Origin: Pseudomonadota bacterium
Lineage (GTDB): Bacteria > Desulfobacterota > Syntrophia > Syntrophales > UBA5619
Direction of reading: 5' to 3'
Length of the DNA: 24,459 nucleotides
Assembly (NCBI GenBank): GCA_018827585.1
Contig: JAHJXP010000139.1
Location: 1-24,459, forward strand
Positions 1 to 7,307 of this stretch are shown here, piece after piece (position 1 is the first letter of the stretch; the number at the start of each line of letters is the position of its first letter). A program made the translations under genes and the position numbers. The notes under the pieces were generated by a model. The model saw nothing but the letters and a program-made list of their open reading frames with translations, did no database searches and was not told the DNA's origin.

Positions 1-2
1 CG

Positions 3-1034
3 CTCGGCGGGGCGGGGATGGCGAAGGCCTTCATCGCGGGGCTGATCGGCCTCCTGTTGGCCACCGTGGGGATCGACGAGATGACCGCCGATGCGCGGTT
101 CACCTTCGGGGGGAAGGCGCTCATGGGGGGGGTCAACTTCATCCCCGCCATCATCGGGGCCTTCGCCGTCGGCGAGATCCTGGCAAAGGCGGAGGAAGGA
201 AAGGGGTTGAGCGGGGAGCATCTCACCATCAAGGTCTCCACGAAGCTCCCGAAGATCAAGGAGCTCCTGCGCTTGAAATGGACGATCATGCGCTCCGCCG
301 TGATCGGGACCGCGATCGGGATCCTCCCCGGCGTCGGTGCGACGACGGCCGCCTTCATCGGTTACTCCGAGGCGGTCCGCTGGTCCAAGCACCCGGAGAA
401 GTTCGGGACGGGCGTTCCCGAGGGAATCGCCGGTCCCGAGACGGCCAACAACGCCGCCACCGGCGGGGCGATGGTTCCCCTGCTCACCTTGGGCATCCCC
501 GGCAGCGCGACGACGGCGGTGATCATCGGCGGCTTTCTGGTCCACGGCCTCCAGCCGGGTCCCATGCTATTCTTAAACCAGCCCAAGCTCATGTACTCCA
601 TCTTCATCGCGATGTACGTGGCCAACATCTTCATGCTGTTCGCGGGGCTCATGGTGGCCAAGCTCTTTGCAAATTTCCGGAGGATCCGGTATTCCATCCT
701 CGGGCCCGTCATCTTCGTCTTTGCGGCGATCGGCTCCTTCGGGATCCGCAACGACATGGTGGATGTCTGGATCATGTTCGCCTGCGGGATCGTGGGCTAC
801 TTCTTCAAGAAATTCAAGTATCCGATCGCGCCGATGATCATCGGTCTCGTCCTGGGGCCCTTGACCGAGGTCTCGCTGCGGAAAGGGATGTACATGACGG
901 ACTACCATCTGCTTTCCTTCCTGATGCGGCCGATCGCCGGTACGATCCTTGTGATCGCCGTCGCCTCGGTTTTGTGGAATCTCTACAGCGTTTTCATCAA
1001 GAAGGGGAAGGCGTCCCTGGAGGAGGTCGAATAG
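3..1034 (+). CDS. TctA-family tripartite tricarboxylate transporter permease, 3' part
   Basis: This is the C-terminal two thirds of the large membrane subunit of a tripartite tricarboxylate transporter. Such transporters import carboxylates using a periplasmic binding protein (TctC), a small membrane protein (TctB) and this subunit. The frame is open from the first base of the window, so the ATG at 18 is internal and the true start lies upstream. Family hallmarks are visible: the stretch GILPGVGATTAAFIGY, then GPETANNAATGGAMVP and LTLGIPGSATTAVIIGG, followed by several hydrophobic membrane segments and a basic C-terminus. About 340 residues are present; the family is usually near 500. It is convergent with the catabolic cluster on the other strand, so co-function with that cluster is only a guess. 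The substrate cannot be told from the sequence. Confidence 0.92.
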   Translation, partial: LGGAGMAKAFIAGLIGLLLATVGIDEMTADARFTFGGKALMGGVNFIPAIIGAFAVGEILAKAEEGKGLSGEHLTIKVSTKLPKIKELLRLKWTIMRSAVIGTAIGILPGVGATTAAFIGYSEAVRWSKHPEKFGTGVPEGIAGPETANNAATGGAMVPLLTLGIPGSATTAVIIGGFLVHGLQPGPMLFLNQPKLMYSIFIAMYVANIFMLFAGLMVAKLFANFRRIRYSILGPVIFVFAAIGSFGIRNDMVDVWIMFACGIVGYFFKKFKYPIAPMIIGLVLGPLTEVSLRKGMYMTDYHLLSFLMRPIAGTILVIAVASVLWNLYSVFIKKGKASLEEVE

Positions 1035-1091
1035 CCTCTTTGTTCAATACGGGCGGTTTTTTCGAGGAGAAGGCCGCCAGGCGACGAGTAA

Positions 1092-1131
1092 AAAAATGGT
1101 CCCCATCCTGGCGTGGCGGCGGGCCATTTTT
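1092..1131. terminator. Bidirectional rho-independent terminator between convergent genes
   Basis: An A-rich left arm (AAAAATGG, one bulged T, CCC) pairs with GGGCCATTTTT. This gives a stem flanked by an A-run on one side and a T-run on the other, so it can stop transcription in both directions. It sits 57 bases after the transporter permease stop and overlaps the last codons of the minus-strand dehydrogenase. Confidence 0.7.
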
Positions 1132-2026
1132 ATTGCCGGGTTTTGGATATGGCCTCAATCACTTCCACAAGTTGTGAAGAATCCTCATTGCCGCCCCCGC
1201 GGCCGATGAGGGCGTTGAACATTTGCGTAATCAGGGCGGTCCCGGGCAGCGCCATGCCGAGGGTATGGGCCTCGTCCAGGACAATCTGTATGTCTTTGTA
1301 GTGGAGGCGCGCTTCAATTCCGGGATCGTAATTTCTTTCCACCATGCGTTTTCCCAGCACTTCCAAAATCCTGCACTGGGAGGAGCCTCCGGATAAAGAC
1401 TCGTACACCCTTTCAAGATCCAGTCCGTTGTTGCGGGCGAAGGTGAAGGCCTCGGCCAGGCCCTGAAGGGTCATGAGCATGACGATCTGATTGCAGGCCT
1501 TGGCCACCTGCCCTGCGCTGTTGGGGCCGATATGAACGATATTCTTGCCCATGCAGGAAAAGAGCGGTTTGATCCGCTCAAATATTTCCGGTTTGCCGCC
1601 TACCATAATAGAGAGGGTTCCGTTAATGGCCCCGATCCCGCCGCCCGATACGGGGGCGTCGAGGCACTCGATACCGGCCGCGGAGAGCCGTTGAGCCATT
1701 GTGCGGGTGGCGGCGGGCGAAATGGTGCCCATGTCCACCAGAATGGACCCCGGACGGGCGCCCGCGATGATGCCTCTTTCCCCCAGAACGACCTCCAGGA
1801 CATCCCTGGTCGTCGTCACCATGGTAAAGACCACATCGCAACCCCTGGCCACCTCTTCAGGAGACCCGCAGGCAACAGCGCCGGCTTCAATTAGAGGCGC
1901 CATCGTCTCCTTGCGCCGTCCGTAGACCAGGAGGCTATAGCCGCCCTTTATAAGGTTCAGGGCCATGGGTCTCCCCATCACGCCTAAACCGATAAAACCA
2001 ACTCCTGGCATCATCTTTTCATCCAT
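1130..2026 (-). CDS. 3-hydroxyisobutyrate dehydrogenase-family oxidoreductase (copy A)
   Basis: This is an NAD(P)-dependent beta-hydroxyacid dehydrogenase of the 3-hydroxyisobutyrate dehydrogenase / tartronate semialdehyde reductase family, 298 residues, which is normal length. The Rossmann motif GLGVMG is at residues 13-18, the substrate-binding motif DAPVSGG at 123-129, and the catalytic lysine in GQVAKACNQ at about 176. It should reversibly oxidise the hydroxyl of a short beta-hydroxy acid; the exact substrate is open. The ATG at 2026 follows an AGG-containing leader; ATGs at 2014 and 2011 are alternatives. It lies downstream of a close paralogue (2161-3066) in the same direction after a 134-base gap, and probably belongs to the same catabolic cluster. 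The gap holds the palindrome GGGAATTCCC and no clear promoter. Confidence 0.9.
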   Translation of the reverse strand: MDEKMMPGVGFIGLGVMGRPMALNLIKGGYSLLVYGRRKETMAPLIEAGAVACGSPEEVARGCDVVFTMVTTTRDVLEVVLGERGIIAGARPGSILVDMGTISPAATRTMAQRLSAAGIECLDAPVSGGGIGAINGTLSIMVGGKPEIFERIKPLFSCMGKNIVHIGPNSAGQVAKACNQIVMLMTLQGLAEAFTFARNNGLDLERVYESLSGGSSQCRILEVLGKRMVERNYDPGIEARLHYKDIQIVLDEAHTLGMALPGTALITQMFNALIGRGGGNEDSSQLVEVIEAISKTRQ

Positions 2027-2160
2027 TACCTGCCTTCACCTGAAAATGCACTTCAAATCCAACCCATCCCCGCTCTAACCCTTCCATTACCCATATCCTA
2101 TCTTCCCTTGAAGGGGAGGGAATTCCCCTCTTTGGAAAATAGTTGGCAGGGGGATTTTCA

Positions 2161-3066
2161 TCATCCTTTGTGAAGGGGCGCTGTTATGTAAGTTTCATTC
2201 AATCGTTCAATCACGTTCACGAGAGCCGATGAATCCAGGTCACCTTCCCCGCTCCCCATGAGGGCGTTCATGTTCTGGGCGACCAGGGCGGAGCCTGGCA
2301 GGGCAAGACCCATCTGGTGCGCCGTCTCCATAATGATCCGCAGATCCTTTTGATGTAGCCGCACCTTAAACCCGGGCCGGAAATCATGATCCAGCATCCG
2401 TTTTCCCTGCACCTCCAGGGATTTATTGCCCGCAAAACCGCCCAGAAGGGCCTCTCGCACCCGTCCAGGATCTACGCCATTTTTCCGGGCGAAGGTAAAC
2501 GCCTCGGCCACCCCTTCGATGGACAGCGTCACCAGGATCTGGTTACAGGCCTTGGCCAACTGTCCCGTGCCATTGCCGCCGATATAGACGATATTCTTTC
2601 CCAGGCGCTCGAATAAGGGTTTGACCAGCGTGAATACCTCCGGTTTGCCACCCACCATGATAGAAAGGGCGCCGTTTACAGCCTCCGTTTCGCCTCCCGA
2701 TACCGGGGCGTCGAGCATTTCTACCCCCCGGGCTGTTAGTTGAGCAGCGAGGGAGCGGGTGGCCGCCGGGGAGATGGTGCTCATGTCGACCACGGTGCAG
2801 CCGGGCCGGGCCCCCGATATAACCCCTTCAGGTCCCAGTATGACCTGCTCAACATCTTGCGTATCAGATACCATGATAAATATAAGATCAGCGTTGCGGG
2901 CCACCTCTGCCGGAGAGGCGCAAGCCTGGGCGCCGGCGGCGGTGAGCGGCTCCATGGATTCGACCCGGCGCCCGTAAACCCGGAGGGGATAGCCGCCCCT
3001 GATGAGATTCAAGGCCATGGGTTTGCCCATGATACCCAGGCCGATGAAACCTACGTTCACATTCAT
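2161..3066 (-). CDS. 3-hydroxyisobutyrate dehydrogenase-family oxidoreductase (copy B)
   Basis: This is a second enzyme of the beta-hydroxyacid dehydrogenase family and a clear paralogue of the next gene downstream. It shows GLGIMG near the N-terminus (residues 9-14), DAPVSGG at 119-125 and the catalytic Lys in GQLAKACNQ at about 172. I chose the ATG at 3066 because AAGGA lies 8 bases upstream; a TTG at 3072 would place the ribosome site too close. The start is only 11 bases after the stop of the SAF-domain oxidoreductase gene, so the two are almost certainly cotranscribed. Having two copies suggests they act on different stereoisomers or substrates, or that one is redundant; the sequence does not decide. 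Confidence 0.9.
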   Translation of the reverse strand: MNVNVGFIGLGIMGKPMALNLIRGGYPLRVYGRRVESMEPLTAAGAQACASPAEVARNADLIFIMVSDTQDVEQVILGPEGVISGARPGCTVVDMSTISPAATRSLAAQLTARGVEMLDAPVSGGETEAVNGALSIMVGGKPEVFTLVKPLFERLGKNIVYIGGNGTGQLAKACNQILVTLSIEGVAEAFTFARKNGVDPGRVREALLGGFAGNKSLEVQGKRMLDHDFRPGFKVRLHQKDLRIIMETAHQMGLALPGSALVAQNMNALMGSGEGDLDSSALVNVIERLNETYITAPLHKG

Positions 3067-3077
3067 GTTCAATATCC

Positions 3078-4448
3078 TTACTCACTTCCGTTAATCTTCT
3101 TTGACCATTCCCTTTTGAAGATGTCTTCCATCTCCAGGCGGAATTTCACCGTTTCGTCCTGCCCGTTATAGGCTACATCACCCCACGTGATCGTCTCGCC
3201 TGCGGCCACGGGTCTGACGATCTTTATCTGATGGGCCAGCCCGATGGGGAAACACCCGGAGGCGATAGATTTGCGGGCCGGCAGAAGGGTCCCGTAGACG
3301 GTAAAACCGCCTTCCCCGTCCAGGATATCCCCGGGGAGCAGGTCCCTCTTTGCCGTGGCCGCCACGTCTCCGGTGAAATCGCGTGCCACACCGGTCGGTT
3401 CCCCGCGGAGCGCCACCGAGGCCACGCTGATCCCGAGTTCGAGGCCGATCAGGTGGGCAGGCCGGTAGAGGGCCGTATACCGGCCGCTCTCATCGGTCAC
3501 GACGCCGTATTCATGGAAACACCGGGCCGAGTAGTCGTTCTCGGTCGTAAAGGTAACGTAGACGCCCCAGCGCAGATCGCGGTACACGGGCCGTCCGTCC
3601 CGCTCCAGGCTGGAGACGACCTCGACCTGCCCCGCTTCATCCAGGAGACCCCCCGCGGCACGGGGCTTCAGTATCCGCGGGAGATCATCCGCGCCGCAGG
3701 GGGGGAAGCGAAGCCCGTCCGCTGGTGGAACAAGACCGGTCGCATTGGCCACGGCGGCCATTTCAATTGCCGATTTCGTTCCATCCAGGAAGGAGTTGAA
3801 CATCTTGGCGTTAAAATCCCCCCGCGCCAGTTGTTCCTCGGTGAAGCCGTAATGGCTCCATACCGTCTCCGGCGTCGATTGGTGATAAACGGGCAGGTAT
3901 TTTGTCCCCTTGCCGGCGGCCACCACGGTAAAGCCGCAGGCGCGGGCCCAGTCCACCAGCTCGCATATGAGGGCCGGTTGGTCGCCGTAGGCCAGGGAGC
4001 AGACAATCCCCGCTTCCTGCGCCCGCCGCGCCAGGAGCGGCCCGGTCAGGGCGTCCGCCTCGACGTTGACCATGATGATATGTTTTCCCTCCTTGCAGCA
4101 GGCAAGGACATGGGCGATCCCTGCGGAGGGGCTTCCCGTGGCGTCGATGATCACTTCGAGACCCGGGGCGGCGATGACGCCGAGGGCGTCGTCGGTGATG
4201 AAGGTGGTCCCTTTCGCCAGGGCGTCCGGGATGGAGACGGCCGAGCCCTGTTCAGCCAACCAGCCTGTCCGCCCGAGCGCCGCGATGGCCCTCGCCGGGA
4301 CCAGGTCGGCAATGGCGGCGAGGTGAATTCCTTCGGTGCTCCTGGCCTGTGCAAGGTACATGCTGCCGAACTTGCCCGCGCCGATCAGGCCGACCCGGAG
4401 GGGCCCTTTTTCATGATTTCGTTTCATTAGAAGATGATGGAGATTCAA
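3078..4448 (-). CDS. Rossmann/SAF-domain NAD(P)-dependent oxidoreductase (homoserine dehydrogenase-like)
   Basis: This is a 456-residue protein with an N-terminal Rossmann fold (GLIGAGKFG at residues 20-28) resembling homoserine-dehydrogenase/Gfo-Idh proteins. A C-terminal SAF-like domain spans roughly residues 365-428. Such proteins are often annotated as homoserine dehydrogenase-like or, misleadingly, as FlgA-like. The reaction is unknown, though oxidation or reduction of a hydroxy- or sugar-acid derivative fits its neighbours. I chose the TTG start at 4448: GGAGGG lies 7 bases upstream, and the TTG overlaps the amidase stop codon as TTGA, a translational-coupling arrangement. The ATG at 4427 has no ribosome-binding site. 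The next gene starts 11 bases downstream, so this is the middle gene of a tight operon. Confidence 0.8.
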   Translation of the reverse strand: MNLHHLLMKRNHEKGPLRVGLIGAGKFGSMYLAQARSTEGIHLAAIADLVPARAIAALGRTGWLAEQGSAVSIPDALAKGTTFITDDALGVIAAPGLEVIIDATGSPSAGIAHVLACCKEGKHIIMVNVEADALTGPLLARRAQEAGIVCSLAYGDQPALICELVDWARACGFTVVAAGKGTKYLPVYHQSTPETVWSHYGFTEEQLARGDFNAKMFNSFLDGTKSAIEMAAVANATGLVPPADGLRFPPCGADDLPRILKPRAAGGLLDEAGQVEVVSSLERDGRPVYRDLRWGVYVTFTTENDYSARCFHEYGVVTDESGRYTALYRPAHLIGLELGISVASVALRGEPTGVARDFTGDVAATAKRDLLPGDILDGEGGFTVYGTLLPARKSIASGCFPIGLAHQIKIVRPVAAGETITWGDVAYNGQDETVKFRLEMEDIFKREWSKKINGSE

Positions 4449-5770
4449 GGCTTCTCCCTCCAGCAGGGGAAGGAAAACAACCCTTCACACCAATGGGCCG
4501 AAGAGAGCGCCTGCCCATCCTTCCCCCGCGGTCCCACGATCTGCAATCCCAGCGGCAGCCCCCGGGGACCGAATCCGACCGGGATCGTGATGGCCGGGAC
4601 GCCGCAAAGGGACCAAATGCTGCAGAAGGCAGGGCTGCCCGTTTGTTCCAGCGTCGCAGGCGCCTCTCCCGTGGCGGGCGGCGTGATAACGGCATCGTAT
4701 TTTGCTAGGAAACTCTCCAATTCGGTCTGCAGATTGAGGCGCGTTTTCAGGGCCTGCAGATAGACCACCGCCCGCGCATCCGTTCCTTCGGCGATAAAAT
4801 CCTTCAAGGTTGAACTCAGGAGGGTTGCCTGTTTGCGATGCAGCTCCTCCAGGTTCAAGGCGGATTCGACGGCCATGATGGTTCGGATCGCCCGGTGGGC
4901 GTGGCTGAATATATCCGGCAGTTCGCATTCCTCAACGCGGGCGCCGCCTTTTCTGATCGTTTGGATGTTTTCCCGGAAATTCTGCTTGGCATCGTCCTCG
5001 GCCTGTTCCCAAACGGGGGTTTGGACCGCCGCCAGGCGGGGAGGCGTTGATCGGGCGTCGATCGACGGAGAGGGTTTCCCCCCTTCGCCGGTCAGCGAGG
5101 CCGCCAGCCATGCGGCATCCTCCACGCAACGGGTGAAGATGCCCGGCTGATCCAGGGTGTGGCTGAATGTCAGGGCCCCTTCGATGGGAATCATTCCCTG
5201 GGTCGGTTTGAAGCCGACGACCCCGCAAAAAGCGGCGGGCCTGATGACGGAACCGTTGGTTTGCGTGCCCAGGGCCGCCGGGACAAAACCCGCCGCGACC
5301 GCCGCCGCGGAGCCGCTGGACGATCCTCCCGGAGTATGCGAGGGATTCCAGGGATTGCGTGTCTTTCCGGGGAAGAGGAAGGCGCATTCGGTGGTCACGG
5401 TCTTACCCATGACAAAGGCCCCCCGGTCCTCGAGCAGCTTGACCACCCCGGCCGACTCATCGGGGATATTGCCGGCAAACGCGGGGGACCCCATTTCCGT
5501 GGGCACGCCGGCGGTGGCGAAGATGTCCTTCACGCCGACGGGCAGACCATGCAGGGGGCCCGGTTTGCCCCCTGCTGCCAGATGAGAGTCGGAAAGGCGG
5601 GCGGCTTTGATTGCCTGCTCCGGTTCCAGCCAGGCCCAGGCCCGGATTGTTTCATCGAGCGATGCGATCCTGGCAAGGAGGGCCTGTGTGTACGCTTCCG
5701 AGGTGAATCGCCGGCTTTCGATCCCCCGCAAAACTTCGCTCAGACTCAAACTGTGCAACGGCTTGTCCAT
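4445..5770 (-). CDS. Amidase-signature family hydrolase (GatA-like amidase)
   Basis: This is a 441-residue amidase of the Ser-cisSer-Lys class. The catalytic lysine is in GVKDIFAT (K81). The glycine/serine loop GGSSSGS is at about 148-154, with cis-Ser near S150, and the nucleophilic serine is in TNGSVIRPAAFCG (S174). The 24-residue spacing of the two serines matches the family. A GatA role in tRNA amidation is unlikely because no gatB or gatC is adjacent. The context of hydroxyacid and SAF-domain dehydrogenases suggests hydrolysis of a carboxamide or ureido substrate in a catabolic route. A GGAG lies about 10 bases before the ATG at 5770. Its stop overlaps the start of the following gene by four bases. 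Confidence 0.88.
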   Translation of the reverse strand: MDKPLHSLSLSEVLRGIESRRFTSEAYTQALLARIASLDETIRAWAWLEPEQAIKAARLSDSHLAAGGKPGPLHGLPVGVKDIFATAGVPTEMGSPAFAGNIPDESAGVVKLLEDRGAFVMGKTVTTECAFLFPGKTRNPWNPSHTPGGSSSGSAAAVAAGFVPAALGTQTNGSVIRPAAFCGVVGFKPTQGMIPIEGALTFSHTLDQPGIFTRCVEDAAWLAASLTGEGGKPSPSIDARSTPPRLAAVQTPVWEQAEDDAKQNFRENIQTIRKGGARVEECELPDIFSHAHRAIRTIMAVESALNLEELHRKQATLLSSTLKDFIAEGTDARAVVYLQALKTRLNLQTELESFLAKYDAVITPPATGEAPATLEQTGSPAFCSIWSLCGVPAITIPVGFGPRGLPLGLQIVGPRGKDGQALSSAHWCEGLFSFPCWREKP

Positions 5771-5811
5771 GTTAAGTTCTCTCCTCTCTTTTTACATATA
5801 TCCTTGACGGT

Positions 5812-5946
5812 CTCGTAAAAAGTCTAAACTCTCCTCCCCCTTGATCCCCTCCCGTCAAGGGAGGGGAAGAAAAGTGGGCCTCCCGTTACCGGAGGGGAAG
5901 AAAAGGGGGCCTCCCGTCAAGGGAGGGGAAACGGAATTTTTACGAG
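5812..5946. repeat. Palindromic GC-rich repeat element with 10-bp terminal inverted repeats
   Basis: A 135-base intergenic element begins with CTCGTAAAAA and ends with its perfect inverse TTTTTACGAG. Inside are three tandem copies of a palindromic unit, CCTCCCGT...GGGAGGGGAAG, the middle one slightly degenerate. Related elements with the same pyrimidine/purine core and the same ACTTTTTACGAG end occur at 12960-13039 and 13621-13682. It has no coding potential. It resembles a small non-autonomous mobile repeat or a REP-like element. Confidence 0.65.
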
Positions 5947-5982
5947 TTCATTATCGTTGCGATACTGTCATTCCTGCGGACC

Positions 5983-6960
5983 TTACCTTGCCTTCACCTC
6001 CGGATTCAAGAGGTTCGGGGGATCGCCGGTTGAGAGGGCGGCCGACAGATTCTCCGCGGCCATCATGGCCATCTTGAAGCGGGTTTTCTCGGAGGAACTG
6101 GCGATATGGGGGGAAAGGACCACATTCTTCAACTCCAGAAACCCCGGGTGAAGGGCGGGCTCCCCTTCGAAGACGTCGAGACCGGCCCCGGCGATGGCAC
6201 CCCTGCGGAGCGCCTCGACCAGGGCGTCGTCGTCCACCACGCCGCCCCGGGCGGCGTGGATGAGGATCGCTGATTTTTTCATGAAAGCGATCTCAGGGGC
6301 GCCGATCAGATGATGGGTCTCCCTGCTGTACGGCACATGAATCGTGACGATGTCCGCCTTGCCGAAGAGCTCCTCTTTTGTCACATACCTGGCCCGGCAG
6401 GCCGCCTCGATTTCCGGCGCGGCCCTCCTGACATCGTGGTAGATCACCTCCATTTCGAATCCCGCCGCACGGCGCGCCACGACCTGGCCGATCCGTCCCA
6501 GGCCGACGATTCCCAGCGTGGCGTGATGGACGTCAAGGCCGAGAAACTGCTTCAGCTTCCACTTGTCCCATTGTCCTTGCCGGACGTAGGCCTCCGCTTC
6601 GTTGAGACGGCGGGCCGTGGCTAGGATCAGCGCCCAGGCGAAATCGGCGGCGGTGTCATCCAGAACCCCCGGAGTATTGGTCGCCATCACGCCGCGGGCG
6701 TTGCAGGCGGTCAGGTCGATATTGTTGTACCCCACGGCGATGTTGCACACGGCCTTGAGCTTGGGGCAGCGGCTGAGGAGGTCCTCATCGATCCTCTCGG
6801 TCAGGGTGGTAAGGGCCCCCTCCTTGTCGGCGAGAATCCGGGCCAGCTCTTCCCCGCTCAGGACCTTGTCCTCCTGATTGGCCGTCACTTCAAAATGGCC
6901 TGCCAGAAAGTCCAGGACTTCTCCGAAAACCTCCCGGGCAACAAAGATTCTTTTTTTCAT
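5983..6960 (-). CDS. D-2-hydroxyacid dehydrogenase (glyoxylate/hydroxypyruvate reductase type)
   Basis: This is a 325-residue NAD(P)-dependent D-isomer-specific 2-hydroxyacid dehydrogenase. The nucleotide-binding GLGRIG is at residues 153-158. The catalytic Arg is in HAARGG (R238), the Glu in EGEP (E267) and the His in SPHIAS (H285). The position before the Arg, usually an asparagine-containing INTARG, reads IHAARG here, a mild divergence. It should interconvert a 2-oxo acid such as glyoxylate or hydroxypyruvate and the D-2-hydroxy acid. I chose the ATG at 6960 because GAGG lies 8 bases upstream; the TTG at 7002 has no such site. It is the first gene of the minus-strand catabolic series. A palindromic repeat separates it from the amidase, so it may be its own transcript. 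Confidence 0.9.
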   Translation of the reverse strand: MKKRIFVAREVFGEVLDFLAGHFEVTANQEDKVLSGEELARILADKEGALTTLTERIDEDLLSRCPKLKAVCNIAVGYNNIDLTACNARGVMATNTPGVLDDTAADFAWALILATARRLNEAEAYVRQGQWDKWKLKQFLGLDVHHATLGIVGLGRIGQVVARRAAGFEMEVIYHDVRRAAPEIEAACRARYVTKEELFGKADIVTIHVPYSRETHHLIGAPEIAFMKKSAILIHAARGGVVDDDALVEALRRGAIAGAGLDVFEGEPALHPGFLELKNVVLSPHIASSSEKTRFKMAMMAAENLSAALSTGDPPNLLNPEVKAR

Positions 6961-7268
6961 CTTGGGTTCCTCACATTGTCTTGACTGGATCTGCGGGGCC
7001 AAAAAAGCAACTTTGCCGCTACTTATACCAGGTTTTTCTTATGAAAGGAAAGTGAAATTTATTTCTTGACACCTTCATTTTACACGTGATAGAGAATAAA
7101 CGCATAGTCCCGCGGTACGGCGGTTGCGGCATGCGCAGGACAGGAAACTTTCTCTCTGTCCGTTTCTCTCGTCTTTCCCTTTTTCATAAATTAGTTATTC
7201 CTTTCAAAGTCAACAATAAAAATTGACATTTTTTACGTCAATTTGGTTCGAGAGCTGCTCTTTGAAAA
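6961..7268. other. Intergenic region upstream of the hydroxyacid dehydrogenase
   Basis: This is an AT-rich 308-base stretch between the dehydrogenase start and the insertion-sequence end. I see no gene in it. It contains one inverted repeat overlapping a possible minus-strand promoter (7211-7244, listed separately) and a pyrimidine-rich run around 7150-7185. Confidence 0.6.
7211..7244 (-). promoter_or_regulatory. Possible promoter overlapping an operator-like inverted repeat
   Basis: AAATTGAC (7220-7227) is mirrored by GTCAATTT (7237-7244) with a 9-base AT-rich spacer, as in many dimeric repressor sites. On the minus strand the same bases give TTGACG, 17 bases, TATTGT, an acceptable sigma70 promoter pointing at the hydroxyacid dehydrogenase about 250 bases away. 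A repressor bound here would cover the promoter. Both calls rest on pattern only. Confidence 0.35.
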
Positions 7269-7307
7269 TTTGGTAAAACCTGGACAATTCCTCCTGCTTT
7301 TGTTAGT

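Noticed and set aside
278..1177. Long + strand open frame inside the TctA-like gene
   Set aside because: It is a high-GC shadow frame, rich in Arg, Asp and His, over a clear membrane transporter frame, with no family resemblance.
2097..2135. Palindromic GGGAATTCCC region as another copy of the GC-rich repeat family
   Set aside because: It lacks the ACTTTTTACGAG end and the full CCCCTCCC core; the likeness is compositional only.
3231..4430. 399-codon + strand open frame opposite the SAF-domain gene
   Set aside because: The opposite strand encodes a well-formed oxidoreductase; this frame has shadow-like composition rich in Gly, Arg and His and no recognisable motif.
4445..5770. Amidase as GatA of the tRNA amidotransferase
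   Set aside because: No gatB or gatC lies nearby, and the neighbours are catabolic dehydrogenases.
5800..5950. Possible CRISPR-like array in the GC-rich repeat region
   Set aside because: The units are short palindromes placed directly in tandem without unique spacers, and terminal inverted repeats bound the whole.
7065..7095. TTGACA with a weak -10 on the + strand
   Set aside because: No + strand gene follows within several kilobases and the -10 match is poor.
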